Positions 1 through 7,235 of a stretch of DNA of 11,793 bases are shown here, piece after piece. Both the position numbers and the translations under genes were made by a program. Source of the DNA: an uncultured Pseudomonadota bacterium (lineage in GTDB: Bacteria > Pseudomonadota > Gammaproteobacteria > Methylococcales > Methylomonadaceae). Below the pieces are notes generated by a model. That model was not told the DNA's origin. It was given only the letters and a program-made list of their open reading frames with translations, and did no database searches. The stretch's first letter is position 1; each line of letters begins with the position of its first letter. The stretch covers positions 1 through 11,793 of the forward strand of contig CAIVBX010000376.1 of the NCBI GenBank assembly GCA_903904275.1, given 5' to 3'.

Positions 1-798
1 AAAGTTGATGTGCCAATTATCGGCGAAGTGAAATTGGTGATTGAGCAATTGCTCGACGGTTTGAAAGAAGCGAAATACAAGGTAAATAAACAAGCGTCTG
101 AAGCGTGGTGGAATCAAATTAACCAATGGCGCAGTGTTGAATGTATGGAATTCGACCGAAATAGTCGTGCGATTAAACCTCAATTTGTGATTGAGCAACT
201 TTACGAAGTAACGAAAGGCGAAGCGTTTGTGACTTCTGACGTGGGGCAACATCAAATGTGGGCGGCGCAGTATTATCCGTTTGATAAACCACGTCGTTGG
301 ATTAACTCAGGCGGTTTAGGCACAATGGGGTTTGGTTTGCCTGCGGCGATTGGCGTGAAACTCGCTCATCCAAACGCTGACGTGGCTTGTGTAACGGGTG
401 ATGCTAGCATTCAAATGTGCATTCAAGAATTATCGACGGCTTTGCAATACAACACGCCTGTTAAAATCATTAACTTAAATAACAGTTATTTAGGCATGGT
501 TCGTCAGTGGCAAGAATTTTCGTATCAAAGTCGTTATTCGCATTCGTATATGGATACGATTCCTGATTTTGTGAAGCTCGCTGAAGCCTACGGACACGTT
601 GGTATTCGAGTTGAAAAACCTGAAGATGTGCGTGGTGCGTTAGAACAAGCATTTGCAATGAAAGACAAAACCGTGTTTTTAGATATTTTGACCGACCGAA
701 CCGAAAATGTGTATCCGATGATTGAAGCGGGAAAAGCCCACAACGATATGAAATTGCGCGTTGCAATTGGTACTACCACAGACAGGGAGTTGTCATAA
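1..798 (+). CDS. ilvI: Acetolactate synthase large subunit, C-terminal part (5' end cut by window)
   Basis: This is the catalytic subunit of acetohydroxyacid synthase, the ThDP-dependent enzyme that condenses two pyruvates, or pyruvate and 2-ketobutyrate, in valine/leucine/isoleucine synthesis. The frame is open from base 1, so the gene begins upstream; the GTG at 10 is only an internal Val codon. About 265 C-terminal residues are present, less than half of the usual ~570. The ThDP/Mg motif is visible as GDAS at codons 133-136 (bases 397-408), closing with NLNN about 27 residues later, followed by YLGMVRQWQ and the stretch PDFVKLAEAYGHVGI. These match E. coli IlvI (AHAS III) closely by memory. 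GDA replaces the commoner GDG, which the family tolerates. The TAA overlaps the ilvH ATG by one base, implying coupled translation of the two subunits. ilvB is an equally acceptable name. Confidence 0.95.
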   Translation, partial: KVDVPIIGEVKLVIEQLLDGLKEAKYKVNKQASEAWWNQINQWRSVECMEFDRNSRAIKPQFVIEQLYEVTKGEAFVTSDVGQHQMWAAQYYPFDKPRRWINSGGLGTMGFGLPAAIGVKLAHPNADVACVTGDASIQMCIQELSTALQYNTPVKIINLNNSYLGMVRQWQEFSYQSRYSHSYMDTIPDFVKLAEAYGHVGIRVEKPEDVRGALEQAFAMKDKTVFLDILTDRTENVYPMIEAGKAHNDMKLRVAIGTTTDRELS

Positions 799-1289
799 TG
801 CGTCATATTATTTCTATTTTGATTGAAAACGAAGCGGGCGCATTATCGCGTGTCGCGGGATTATTTTCAGCGCGTGGTTATAACATTGAATCGTTAACCG
901 TTGGAGTAACAGAAGACCCTAGTTTGTCACGCATGACACTTGTTACGCGCGGCAGCGAAGATGTTGTTGAGCAAATTATCAAACAATTGAATAAACTCAT
1001 CGACGTGGTGAAATTGATTGATTTACAAGAAACCGTGCATATCGAGCGTGAATTGATGTTAGTAAAAATCAAAACGGCTGACAAAATGCGTGATGAATTA
1101 CGCAGTGTGGTAGATATTTTTCGCGGCAAAATTATCGATGTGACACCGACTTCTTACGTTATCGAAATGACAGGAACGTCAGATAAACTCGATGCATTTA
1201 TTGCGACGGTTGATAAAAACAGCATTATCGAAGTGGTGCGTTCAGGAGCAACGGGAATTTCTCGTGGCGAAAAAGGTTTGCATCTTTAA
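798..1289 (+). CDS. ilvH: Acetolactate synthase small (regulatory) subunit
   Basis: This is the regulatory subunit of acetohydroxyacid synthase; in this family it activates the large subunit and binds valine for feedback inhibition. It has 163 residues, the same length as E. coli IlvH. The N-terminal ACT domain begins MRHIISILIENEAGALSRV and continues with GLFSARGYNIESLTVG; the Asn in the NEAGAL loop lies in the valine-binding region of the family. The C-terminal half carries REL(M)LVKI, IFRGKIIDVTP and the RSGATGISRG ending. The start is fixed by a strong Shine-Dalgarno AGGGAG at 784-789, 8 nt before ATG 798, which itself overlaps the ilvI stop by one base. The 3' end overlaps the next small ORF in the same TAATG manner. 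Confidence 0.96.
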   Translation: MRHIISILIENEAGALSRVAGLFSARGYNIESLTVGVTEDPSLSRMTLVTRGSEDVVEQIIKQLNKLIDVVKLIDLQETVHIERELMLVKIKTADKMRDELRSVVDIFRGKIIDVTPTSYVIEMTGTSDKLDAFIATVDKNSIIEVVRSGATGISRGEKGLHL

Positions 1290-1627
1290 TGAATCGACAA
1301 ACTAAAGCGCAAGAAGAAATTGCGATTTTTGAACATTCGTTTGAACAAATTCAAAAAGCGTTTCGTTTAAAAAATGATTCAAAAGACATCAAAAATTATC
1401 TTTTTGAACACGATTTAGCGGATTTTTTAGTTTGGGTTCAACAACCGATTATTGATGTTTTTGGTGAAGCCAGAACATCGTTGCAATTACGCGAAACTCG
1501 TTTAGTTTTAACGCTATTTTCAAACGTGGACAACAAAGACGAATTAGAAGATTTTTTGTTTGAACGGTTTGATGATTTCGACAGAATTGATAACGCTTTA
1601 AAATATATTGATATTGAATTGCTGTAA
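1289..1627 (+). CDS. Hypothetical small acidic protein embedded in the ilv operon
   Basis: I do not recognise this 112-residue protein. Its ATG overlaps the ilvH stop by one base and a weak AAAAGG lies at 1271-1276, so it is probably translated by coupling to ilvH; ilvC follows 51 bp later. It is acidic (about 24 Asp/Glu against 14 Lys/Arg) and about one residue in ten is Phe, giving recurring patterns such as DFLVW, EDFLFERFDDFD. It looks mostly helical, with no signal peptide, membrane segment, metal motif or Cys. The DNA is more AT-rich than ilvH, suggesting weaker constraint or later acquisition. Position suggests a role tied to branched-chain amino acid synthesis, for example an accessory or regulatory partner, but that is only inference. 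The gene itself is supported by its tight overlap and full open length. Confidence 0.75.
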   Translation: MNRQTKAQEEIAIFEHSFEQIQKAFRLKNDSKDIKNYLFEHDLADFLVWVQQPIIDVFGEARTSLQLRETRLVLTLFSNVDNKDELEDFLFERFDDFDRIDNALKYIDIELL

Positions 1628-1646
1628 TTTACAGCTCATTTTTAAT
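1621..1646 (+). terminator. Small hairpin plus T-rich run between orf112 and ilvC
   Basis: A perfect inverted repeat GCTGTA-ATT-TACAGC spans 1621-1635 (6-bp stem, 3-nt loop) and includes the stop codon of the 112-aa gene. It is followed by the T-rich tail TCATTTTTAATTTTTT. This could be a weak terminator or attenuator that trims transcription before ilvC, or a dyad operator. The stem is short, so the call is tentative. Confidence 0.35.
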
Positions 1647-1668
1647 TTTTTAACTTTAACCTTTATAC

Positions 1669-1672
1669 AGGA
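1669..1672 (+). promoter_or_regulatory. Shine-Dalgarno of ilvC
   Basis: AGGA lies 6 nt before ATG 1679 and supports that start. The 51-bp gap before ilvC is T-rich and might hold a private promoter, but I found no convincing -35/-10 pair. Confidence 0.6.
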
Positions 1673-1678
1673 AAAACA

Positions 1679-2695
1679 ATGCAAGTTTATTATGACAAAG
1701 ACGCAGATTTAGCAATCATTCGTAGCAAAAAAGTTGCGATTATCGGCTACGGTTCACAAGGTCACGCGCACGCTTTAAATTTGAAAGAATCAGGTGTTGA
1801 CGTAGTTGTTGGTTTGCGCCCAAATTCAGCTTCTGTTGCAAAAGCAGAAGCTCATGGTTTAACCGTTTTAGACGTGCCAGCCGCTGTTGCAAGTGCTGAC
1901 ATCGTAATGATTTTGACACCAGACGAATTTCAATCTGCGTTGTACAAAGAAGTTATCGAACCAAATATCAAACAAGGTGCAGCATTAGCGTTCGCACATG
2001 GTTTTGCAATTTTGTTCAACCAAATCGTACCACGCAAAGATTTAGACGTAATCATGATTGCGCCAAAAGCACCAGGTCACACCGTGCGTTCAGAATTCGT
2101 GCGCGGTGGCGGTATTCCTGATTTAATCGCGGTTGAACAAAACGCTTCAGGTACAGCGAAAGAAATTTGTTTGTCTTACGCTTCGGCAATCGGTGGTGGA
2201 CGTTCAGGCATTATTGAAACGACTTTCCGTGACGAATGTGAAACCGATTTATTCGGTGAGCAAGCGGTTTTATGTGGCGGTGCAGTTGAACTCGTAAAAA
2301 TGGGTTTTGAAACCTTAGTTGAAGCGGGTTATGCCCCAGAAATGGCGTATTTTGAATGCTTACACGAATTGAAATTGATTGTGGATTTAATGTTTGAAGG
2401 CGGTATCGCAAACATGAATTACTCAATTTCAAACAACGCAGAATACGGCGAATACGTTACAGGTCCTAAAGTTATCAACGAAGAAAGTCGTCAAGCGATG
2501 CGTGCAGCGTTACAAAACATTCGTAACGGTGAATACGCAAAAAGATTTATTTTGGAAGGCGCAACAAACTACCCTGAAATGACGGCAAAACGTCGTTTAA
2601 ATGCAGAACATCCAATTGAAACTACAGGCGCAAAATTGCGTGCAATGATGCCATGGATTGCGGCAAATCAAATTGTTGATAAAGCAAAAAACTAA
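1679..2695 (+). CDS. ilvC: Ketol-acid reductoisomerase (class I, NADPH type)
   Basis: This enzyme converts acetolactate or acetohydroxybutyrate to the dihydroxy acid by Mg-dependent alkyl migration and NAD(P)H reduction, the step after IlvIH. It has 338 residues, the size of the short class I enzymes (E. coli has the longer class II form). The Rossmann motif GYGSQG is at 23-28. The cofactor loop GLRPNSAS contains Arg47, Ser50 and Ser52, a pattern expected for NADPH preference. Active-site residues expected for the family are visible: His107 in AHGF, Lys130 in APKAPGH, Asp190 and Glu194 in the ETDLFGEQ segment, Glu226 and Glu230 in FECLHE, and Ser251 in SISNN. The start MQVYYDKDADL is typical. 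It ends the ilv operon; a strong terminator follows 21 bp after the stop. Confidence 0.98.
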   Translation: MQVYYDKDADLAIIRSKKVAIIGYGSQGHAHALNLKESGVDVVVGLRPNSASVAKAEAHGLTVLDVPAAVASADIVMILTPDEFQSALYKEVIEPNIKQGAALAFAHGFAILFNQIVPRKDLDVIMIAPKAPGHTVRSEFVRGGGIPDLIAVEQNASGTAKEICLSYASAIGGGRSGIIETTFRDECETDLFGEQAVLCGGAVELVKMGFETLVEAGYAPEMAYFECLHELKLIVDLMFEGGIANMNYSISNNAEYGEYVTGPKVINEESRQAMRAALQNIRNGEYAKRFILEGATNYPEMTAKRRLNAEHPIETTGAKLRAMMPWIAANQIVDKAKN

Positions 2696-2716
2696 ACTTG
2701 CTGATTTTTTAGCATG

Positions 2717-2746
2717 AAAAAGCCCGTTTTTATAACGGGCTTTTTT
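2717..2746 (+). terminator. Rho-independent terminator after ilvC
   Basis: A 12-bp perfect stem AAAAAGCCCGTT / AACGGGCTTTTT with a 5-nt loop TTTAT ends in a T run. The A-run on the left arm makes it potentially bidirectional. It separates the ilv operon from purC, whose start codon is only about 19 bp downstream. Confidence 0.93.
2731..2736 (+). promoter_or_regulatory. Possible purC -10 element inside the terminator loop
   Basis: TATAAC (5 of 6 to consensus) lies across the loop and right arm of the terminator hairpin. A poor -35 (TTTAGC, 2708-2713) sits 17 bp upstream. Since purC begins just after the terminator, its promoter must overlap or precede the hairpin unless readthrough is used. 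Tentative. Confidence 0.25.
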
Positions 2747-2764
2747 GATTATGAGGATTTAAAA

Positions 2765-3655
2765 ATGACTACACTCACCGCTTTATATGAATCACATTTG
2801 CCGTCGTTAAAATTACTTGCACGCGGCAAAGTGCGAGACATTTATAACATCGACGACCAATATATGTTGATTGTCACGACTGACCGTCTTTCTGCATTTG
2901 ACGTTATTTTGCCTAACCCAATTCCTGACAAAGGGCGTGTTTTAACAACCGTTTCAACTTTTTGGTTTAACAAATTACACGACATTATTCCAAATCATTT
3001 AACGCACATTCCGTTAGAAGATATTTTGACTGACACCGCTGAATATAAACAAGTTGAAGGTCGTGCGATTGTGGTAAAAAAACTGATTCCGTTGCCTGTC
3101 GAAGCCATTGTGCGTGGCTACTTGATTGGTTCGGGTTGGAAAGATTATCAAAAAACAGGACAAGTTTGCGGCATTGCGTTACCAGAAGGTTTGCAACAAG
3201 CACAACAATTACCCGAACCGATTTTTACGCCTTCAACAAAAGCGGCTGTTGGCGATCACGATGAAAATGTATCGTTTGAACAAATTTCAGCATTGATTGG
3301 GCAAAAAATGGCTGAAAAAGTGCGTGATGTCAGTTTGCAACTGTACAAAGACGCGTCAACGTATGCGAAACAACGCGGCATCATTATCGCGGATACAAAA
3401 TTTGAATTTGGTGTTGATGATGACGGAGTTTTACATTTGATTGATGAAATTTTAACACCTGATTCATCACGTTTTTGGGATATTGGTGAATACAAAGTTG
3501 GCACAAATCCACCGAGTTTTGACAAGCAATATGTTCGTGATTATTTGGAAACACTCGATTGGAATAAAACTGCGCCAGCACCTGAATTGCCTGCCGAAGT
3601 CGCTGAACAATGCGCGAAAAAATACCGTGAAGCTGAAATTCGATTAACACGTTAA
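2765..3655 (+). CDS. purC: Phosphoribosylaminoimidazole-succinocarboxamide (SAICAR) synthase
   Basis: PurC joins aspartate to CAIR using ATP, a late step of de novo purine synthesis. I chose ATG 2765 (296 aa) because GAGGA at 2753-2757 is 7 nt upstream and MTTLTALYESHLPSLKLLARGK is a normal N-terminus. The frame is open back to an ATG at 2714, but that would translate the terminator hairpin as a 17-residue extension. Family motifs in order are GKVRDIY (21-27), SAFDVILPNPIPDKG (43-57), the signature LPVEAIVRGYLIGSGW (110-125), TPSTKAAVGDHDENVS (155-170), IIADTKFEFG (207-216) and LIDEILTPDSSRFW (225-238). The ~300-residue length matches the longer bacterial/yeast-like subgroup rather than the ~240-residue E. 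coli type. coaBC follows after 2 bp, so the two are probably cotranscribed. Confidence 0.97.
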   Translation: MTTLTALYESHLPSLKLLARGKVRDIYNIDDQYMLIVTTDRLSAFDVILPNPIPDKGRVLTTVSTFWFNKLHDIIPNHLTHIPLEDILTDTAEYKQVEGRAIVVKKLIPLPVEAIVRGYLIGSGWKDYQKTGQVCGIALPEGLQQAQQLPEPIFTPSTKAAVGDHDENVSFEQISALIGQKMAEKVRDVSLQLYKDASTYAKQRGIIIADTKFEFGVDDDGVLHLIDEILTPDSSRFWDIGEYKVGTNPPSFDKQYVRDYLETLDWNKTAPAPELPAEVAEQCAKKYREAEIRLTR

Positions 3656-3657
3656 AA

Positions 3658-4857
3658 ATGCTTGCACACAAAAAAATCCTCCTTGCCGTTACAGGTGGCA
3701 TTGCAGTTTATAAATCGCTCGAACTTACGCGCCAATTGAAAAAACAAGGCGCAGAAGTTCGCGTTGTCATGACGAAATCGGCAACCGCGTTTATTCAACC
3801 GCTTTCGTTTCAAGCATTATCAGGTCACAGCGTGCATTGTGAATTGCTTGATGTTGAAGCTGAAAATGCGATGGGACATATTGAACTTGCGCGTTGGGCA
3901 GATGTTTTTGTGATTGCACCTGCGACCGCGAACACGCTGGCAAAAATGGCGCATGGTTTAGCTGATGATTTAGTTTCGACGCTTTATTTAGCAGCGACCT
4001 GCCCTGTTTATGTTGCACCTGCGATGAATCATGTAATGTGGAATCATCCAGCGATGCAAGCGAATTTAAAAATTTTGCAAAACCACAACGTAAATTTAAT
4101 CGCTCCTGAAAGTGGCGAACAAGCCTGTGGTGAAGTTGGCATTGGGCGAATGGCTGAACCTGAAACGATTTGTCAGCGTTTAATTTCTGATTTAACGATG
4201 CCGCAAAGTTTGGCAAATTTAAATGTGATAATTACAGCAGGTGCAACACGCGAACCACTTGACCCCGTGCGTTATTTAACAAATCGAAGCTCGGGGAAAA
4301 TGGGTTACGCGCTTGCACTTGCCGCCAAAAAAGCGGGTGCAAATGTCTTGTTAATTTCAGGTGTAACGCAGTTGTCAGCACCTAAAAACTGTAATTTCAT
4401 TCTAGTCGAAACCGCTGAACAAATGCACATTGCTGTTTTTGAAAATATCGAAAATTGCGACATTTTTATCGGCGCAGCGGCGGTTGCAGATTATCGTCCA
4501 ATTGAAATTGGTGAAAAAAAAATCAAAAAAAATTCTGACCAAATCACGCTCACATTAGAAAAAAATCCCGATATTTTGGCGGACGTTGCCGCGCTTGAAA
4601 ATCCACCTTTTACGGTTGGATTTGCAGCTGAAACGAATGATTTGGAGCATTATGCGCGTGACAAATTAAACCGCAAAAAATTAAACATGATTGCTGCAAA
4701 TTGGGTTGGCCGTGAAAAAGGGGGTTTTGAACGTGATGAAAATGCGCTTGACGTATTTTGGCAAGATGGAAAAAAATCACTGACAATGACGGATAAATCA
4801 GAATTAGCGCGACAACTTATCGCACTAATTCATGAACGTTTTCACGCAAAAAACTAA
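3658..4857 (+). CDS. coaBC: Bifunctional phosphopantothenoylcysteine decarboxylase / phosphopantothenate-cysteine ligase
   Basis: This two-domain enzyme performs consecutive steps of coenzyme A synthesis: CoaB couples 4'-phosphopantothenate to Cys using CTP, and CoaC (FMN) decarboxylates the product. It has 399 residues, the usual full length. The N-terminal CoaC domain shows GGIAVYKS (13-20), the catalytic His74 in GHIELARWAD, PAMN at 121-124 and the active-site flap ACGE with Cys157. The C-terminal CoaB domain begins near residue 188 with ITAGATREPLDPVRYLTN, then SSGKMG, AAAVADYRP (273-281), the Lys-rich KIKK around 288-291 and VGFAAET (320-326). It starts 2 bp after the purC stop without its own clear Shine-Dalgarno, suggesting translational coupling. 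Its stop overlaps the end of the convergent hemB by 4 bp. Confidence 0.97.
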   Translation: MLAHKKILLAVTGGIAVYKSLELTRQLKKQGAEVRVVMTKSATAFIQPLSFQALSGHSVHCELLDVEAENAMGHIELARWADVFVIAPATANTLAKMAHGLADDLVSTLYLAATCPVYVAPAMNHVMWNHPAMQANLKILQNHNVNLIAPESGEQACGEVGIGRMAEPETICQRLISDLTMPQSLANLNVIITAGATREPLDPVRYLTNRSSGKMGYALALAAKKAGANVLLISGVTQLSAPKNCNFILVETAEQMHIAVFENIENCDIFIGAAAVADYRPIEIGEKKIKKNSDQITLTLEKNPDILADVAALENPPFTVGFAAETNDLEHYARDKLNRKKLNMIAANWVGREKGGFERDENALDVFWQDGKKSLTMTDKSELARQLIALIHERFHAKN

Positions 4858-5858
4858 TCTTGCAACCACTGCGCGACCGTTTTTGCGTAATAGGTCAAAA
4901 TCGCGTCGCAACCTGCACGTTTAAACGCTAAAAGCGATTCTAAAACAACCGCTTTTTCGTCTAGCCAACCATTTTGTGACGCGGCTTTGAGCATGGCATA
5001 TTCGCCGCTGACTTGATACGCAAACGTCGGTACGCCAAATTCATCTTTGACGCGGCGAACAATATCCAAATAAGGCATTCCAGGTTTGACCATCACCATG
5101 TCCGCGCCTTCTTGCAAATCCAGCGCAACTTCACGCAATGCTTCATCCGAATTCGCACAATCCATTTGATAGCTGTATTTATTTCCTTTTCCTAAATTTC
5201 CCGAAGAACCGACAGCATCTCGAAAAGGTCCATAAAAACTTGACGCATATTTGGCTGAATACGCCAAAATTTTCGTATGAATATAACCATGATTTTCTAA
5301 CGCATCTCGAATCGCACCAATTCGTCCATCCATCATGTCAGAAGGCGCAACAATATCTGCACCAGCTTTAGCGTGAGATAAAGCTTGTTTAACTAAAACA
5401 TCAATCGTTTCATCGTTTAAAACATAGCCGTCTTCATTTATTAAACCGTCTTGACCATGCGAGGTAAAAGGGTCGAGCGCAATATCTGTGATAATTCCTA
5501 ATTCAGGCACAGCTTCTTTTAATGCCCGAACCGTGCGTTGCACTAAACCGTTTGGATTGTAAGCTTCAACGGCATCATCAGATTTTTTTTCGGCTGATAC
5601 AACTGGAAATAAGGCAATCGCAGGAATACCCAAAATATAAAGCTCTCGTGCTTCTTCAACGAGTAAATCCATCGACAATCTTTCAACACCTGGCATTGAA
5701 TCAATTTTTTCGCGTTTATTTGTACCTTCGATGACAAAAACGGGATAAATTAAGTCATCAACCGTAAGTTTATTTTCACGCATTAAACGGCGTGAAAAAT
5801 CGTTTTTACGCATTCGCCTCATGCGTATGCTAGGAAATTTAATGTTATGATATGACAT
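4854..5858 (-). CDS. hemB: Delta-aminolevulinic acid dehydratase (porphobilinogen synthase), zinc-site-lacking type
   Basis: HemB condenses two 5-aminolevulinate molecules to porphobilinogen for heme synthesis. It has 334 residues, a full-length family member. The two active-site lysines are Lys203 in YSAKYASSFYG and Lys258 in MVKPGMPY. In the metal region, ITDIALDPFTSHGQDG (123-138) carries Asp/Ala where zinc enzymes have a triple-Cys cluster; the only cysteines are Cys234 and Cys317. This is the Pseudomonas-like pattern, so dependence on Mg and/or K rather than active-site Zn is inferred. ATG 5858 is chosen because the following N-terminus with RRMRKNDFSRRLMREN is typical. No clear Shine-Dalgarno precedes it. 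It is divergent from mlaC with 28 bp between start codons and converges on coaBC with overlapping stops and no terminator in between. Confidence 0.97.
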   Translation of the reverse strand: MSYHNIKFPSIRMRRMRKNDFSRRLMRENKLTVDDLIYPVFVIEGTNKREKIDSMPGVERLSMDLLVEEARELYILGIPAIALFPVVSAEKKSDDAVEAYNPNGLVQRTVRALKEAVPELGIITDIALDPFTSHGQDGLINEDGYVLNDETIDVLVKQALSHAKAGADIVAPSDMMDGRIGAIRDALENHGYIHTKILAYSAKYASSFYGPFRDAVGSSGNLGKGNKYSYQMDCANSDEALREVALDLQEGADMVMVKPGMPYLDIVRRVKDEFGVPTFAYQVSGEYAMLKAASQNGWLDEKAVVLESLLAFKRAGCDAILTYYAKTVAQWLQD

Positions 5859-5886
5859 GTTTTTTACACTTTTTTTGAGATTTTTT

Positions 5887-6516
5887 ATGAGAATTAAACA
5901 CTATACCTTATTTGTTTTATTTTTAGTAAGCCTTGCATTTATGCCGTTCACACGCGCTTTTGCAGGCGAATTATCTGCACCACAACAAGCGATTTCAGAT
6001 GCGTCTGATAAATTCCAACAAAAAATGCAAGACCCGAATTTTTTGAAGGATTTTAATAAACTCACCCAGTTTGTTGACCAATCGATTAACCCACACGTTG
6101 ATTTTGAGAAAATCGCGGCATTAGTTTTAGGAAAAGCGTGGAAATCGGCTACACCTGATGAACAAAAACGCTTCAAAAAAGAATTCCAAACATTGCTAGT
6201 TCGTACTTATTCTCGCGCGTTTTCTGAATTTAAAGAATGGACAATTCGTTTTTTACCGTCTGAAATGGAAGATGGCGCGACAAAAGTGGTGGTAAAAACC
6301 GAAGTTTTACAACCTGGAATTCAACCTATTGCCGTAAATTATAGAATGTATTTGGCAGGTAACGAATGGAAAGCCTACGACATTATGATTGAAGGCGTGA
6401 GTTTAGTCACAAATTACCGCACAACATTTAGCGATGAAATTCAAGAAAAAGGCTCGCTTAATGCTGTCATTGATGGTTTAGCAAAACGCAATGCAGAAGC
6501 GTTGAAAAATTCTTAA
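5887..6516 (+). CDS. mlaC: MlaC/Ttg2D-family periplasmic phospholipid-binding protein
   Basis: MlaC proteins shuttle phospholipids through the periplasm between the outer-membrane MlaA complex and the inner-membrane MlaFEDB transporter, helping keep outer-membrane asymmetry. I chose ATG 5887 (209 aa): GAGA at 5877-5880 is 6 nt upstream and the protein then begins MRIKH plus a hydrophobic core and an AFA-GE cleavage site near residue 26, a clean Sec signal peptide. An in-frame ATG at 5857 overlaps the hemB start and is less likely. Family features include VLGKAWKSATPDEQKRF, LLVRTYSRAFSEF, then YDIMIEGVSLVTNYRTTF and a C-terminal LAKRN. No other mla genes are beside it in this window; the next gene is a GST-fold protein 26 bp downstream, possibly cotranscribed. 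Family assignment is confident; substrate by analogy. Confidence 0.88.
   Translation: MRIKHYTLFVLFLVSLAFMPFTRAFAGELSAPQQAISDASDKFQQKMQDPNFLKDFNKLTQFVDQSINPHVDFEKIAALVLGKAWKSATPDEQKRFKKEFQTLLVRTYSRAFSEFKEWTIRFLPSEMEDGATKVVVKTEVLQPGIQPIAVNYRMYLAGNEWKAYDIMIEGVSLVTNYRTTFSDEIQEKGSLNAVIDGLAKRNAEALKNS
5900..5905 (-). promoter_or_regulatory. Possible hemB -10 element within the mlaC 5' end
   Basis: On the minus strand TATAGT (5 of 6 to consensus) lies about 42 bp upstream of the hemB ATG, inside codons 5-7 of mlaC. The -35 at the right distance (TACTAA or TTACTA) is weak. The 28-bp gap between the divergent starts forces at least one promoter into coding sequence. Tentative. Confidence 0.25.
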
Positions 6517-6542
6517 ATGTTAGAAATAGAAAGGGGTTTTAT

Positions 6543-7187
6543 ATGATTAAAATATGTGGGTTTGCGATTAGTAATTTTTATAACAAAATTAAATTTGTTC
6601 TTTTGGAAAAAGACATTCCATTTGTCGAAGAACAACTGATGCCTTCACAAGATTCTGAACTGTTAAAACGTTCACCTTTAGGTAAAATCCCATTTATTGA
6701 AACTGAAATTGGAAACTTGTCAGAGTCACAAGTCATTTTGGAATACTTAGAAGATGCCTATCCTGAAAAGCCACTTTATCCGACAAACAGTTTTGAAAAA
6801 GCAAAATATCGTGAACTTGTACAACACTTAGAATTAAACATAGAACTGCACGCGCATAGTTTAATCAAAGGCGCATTTTTTGGTGGGACGATTTCAGAAG
6901 AAACTAAAAATAATGTAAAAGAACGTTTAGAAATCGGATTAAATGGTTTTAATCGTCTTGCTAAGTTTTCGCCTTTTGTGATGGGGGATGCTTATAGTTT
7001 TGTTGATGGTATTGTGTGGCTGCATTTTGGCATGATTAGCATGATTACGCAGAAAGTGTATGGCGAAGATTTGGTCGCTGCACACATTCCGAATGTCGAA
7101 GCGTATATGCGTTTAATTGAGTCCAGACCTTCAATCCAAAAAATTGCTGTCGATAGAGAAAAAGCAATCGCCGCTTTTTTCAAATAA
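6543..7187 (+). CDS. Glutathione S-transferase family protein
   Basis: This 214-residue protein has the GST layout: an N-terminal thioredoxin-like domain (about 1-78) and an all-helical C-terminal domain (about 85-205). The first domain shows the strand ICGFAIS with Ser10 as a candidate thiol-activating residue, then the cis-Pro segment SPLGKIPFIET (44-54) and the glutathione-contact motif NLSESQVILEYLEDAYP. The C-terminal domain contains FVMGDAYSFVDGIVW, the usual G-D-x-S/T-x-x-D N-capping motif. Exact substrate cannot be told; detoxifying transferase or a non-catalytic GST-fold role are both possible. ATG 6543 is set by AAGGGG at 6531-6536, 6 nt upstream. It follows mlaC by 26 bp and ends 18 bp before a strong terminator. 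Confidence 0.9.
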   Translation: MIKICGFAISNFYNKIKFVLLEKDIPFVEEQLMPSQDSELLKRSPLGKIPFIETEIGNLSESQVILEYLEDAYPEKPLYPTNSFEKAKYRELVQHLELNIELHAHSLIKGAFFGGTISEETKNNVKERLEIGLNGFNRLAKFSPFVMGDAYSFVDGIVWLHFGMISMITQKVYGEDLVAAHIPNVEAYMRLIESRPSIQKIAVDREKAIAAFFK

Positions 7188-7205
7188 TTTAATACATTCA
7201 CTTTC

Positions 7206-7235
7206 AGGCGCAGAATTCATTTTTGCGCCTTTTTT
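7206..7235 (+). terminator. Rho-independent terminator after the GST gene
   Basis: The stem AGGCGCAGAA (7206-7215) pairs with TTTTGCGCCT (7221-7230), with one G-U pair and loop TTCAT, followed directly by a T run to 7235. It ends the mlaC-gst unit. The cmoA start codon is only 7 bp beyond the T run. Confidence 0.9.

Noticed and set aside
10..12. GTG at 10 as the start of the first gene
   Set aside because: The frame is open from base 1 and the residues are mid-protein acetolactate synthase sequence; the gene is truncated by the window.
397..408. GDAS instead of GDGS in the ThDP motif as a lost active site
   Set aside because: The family signature accepts Ala at this position and the rest of the motif through NN is intact.
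2714..2764. 17-codon N-terminal extension of purC from ATG 2714
   Set aside because: It would translate the terminator hairpin and lacks an RBS; the ATG at 2765 has GAGGA at good spacing and a standard PurC N-terminus.
3791..4216. 141-codon minus-strand open frame
   Set aside because: Antisense shadow of coaBC rich in Gln/His/Ser with no recognisable features.
5857..5886. mlaC start at ATG 5857
   Set aside because: It adds Phe-rich residues before the signal peptide, overlaps the hemB start and has no RBS; ATG 5887 gives a normal signal peptide with GAGA upstream.
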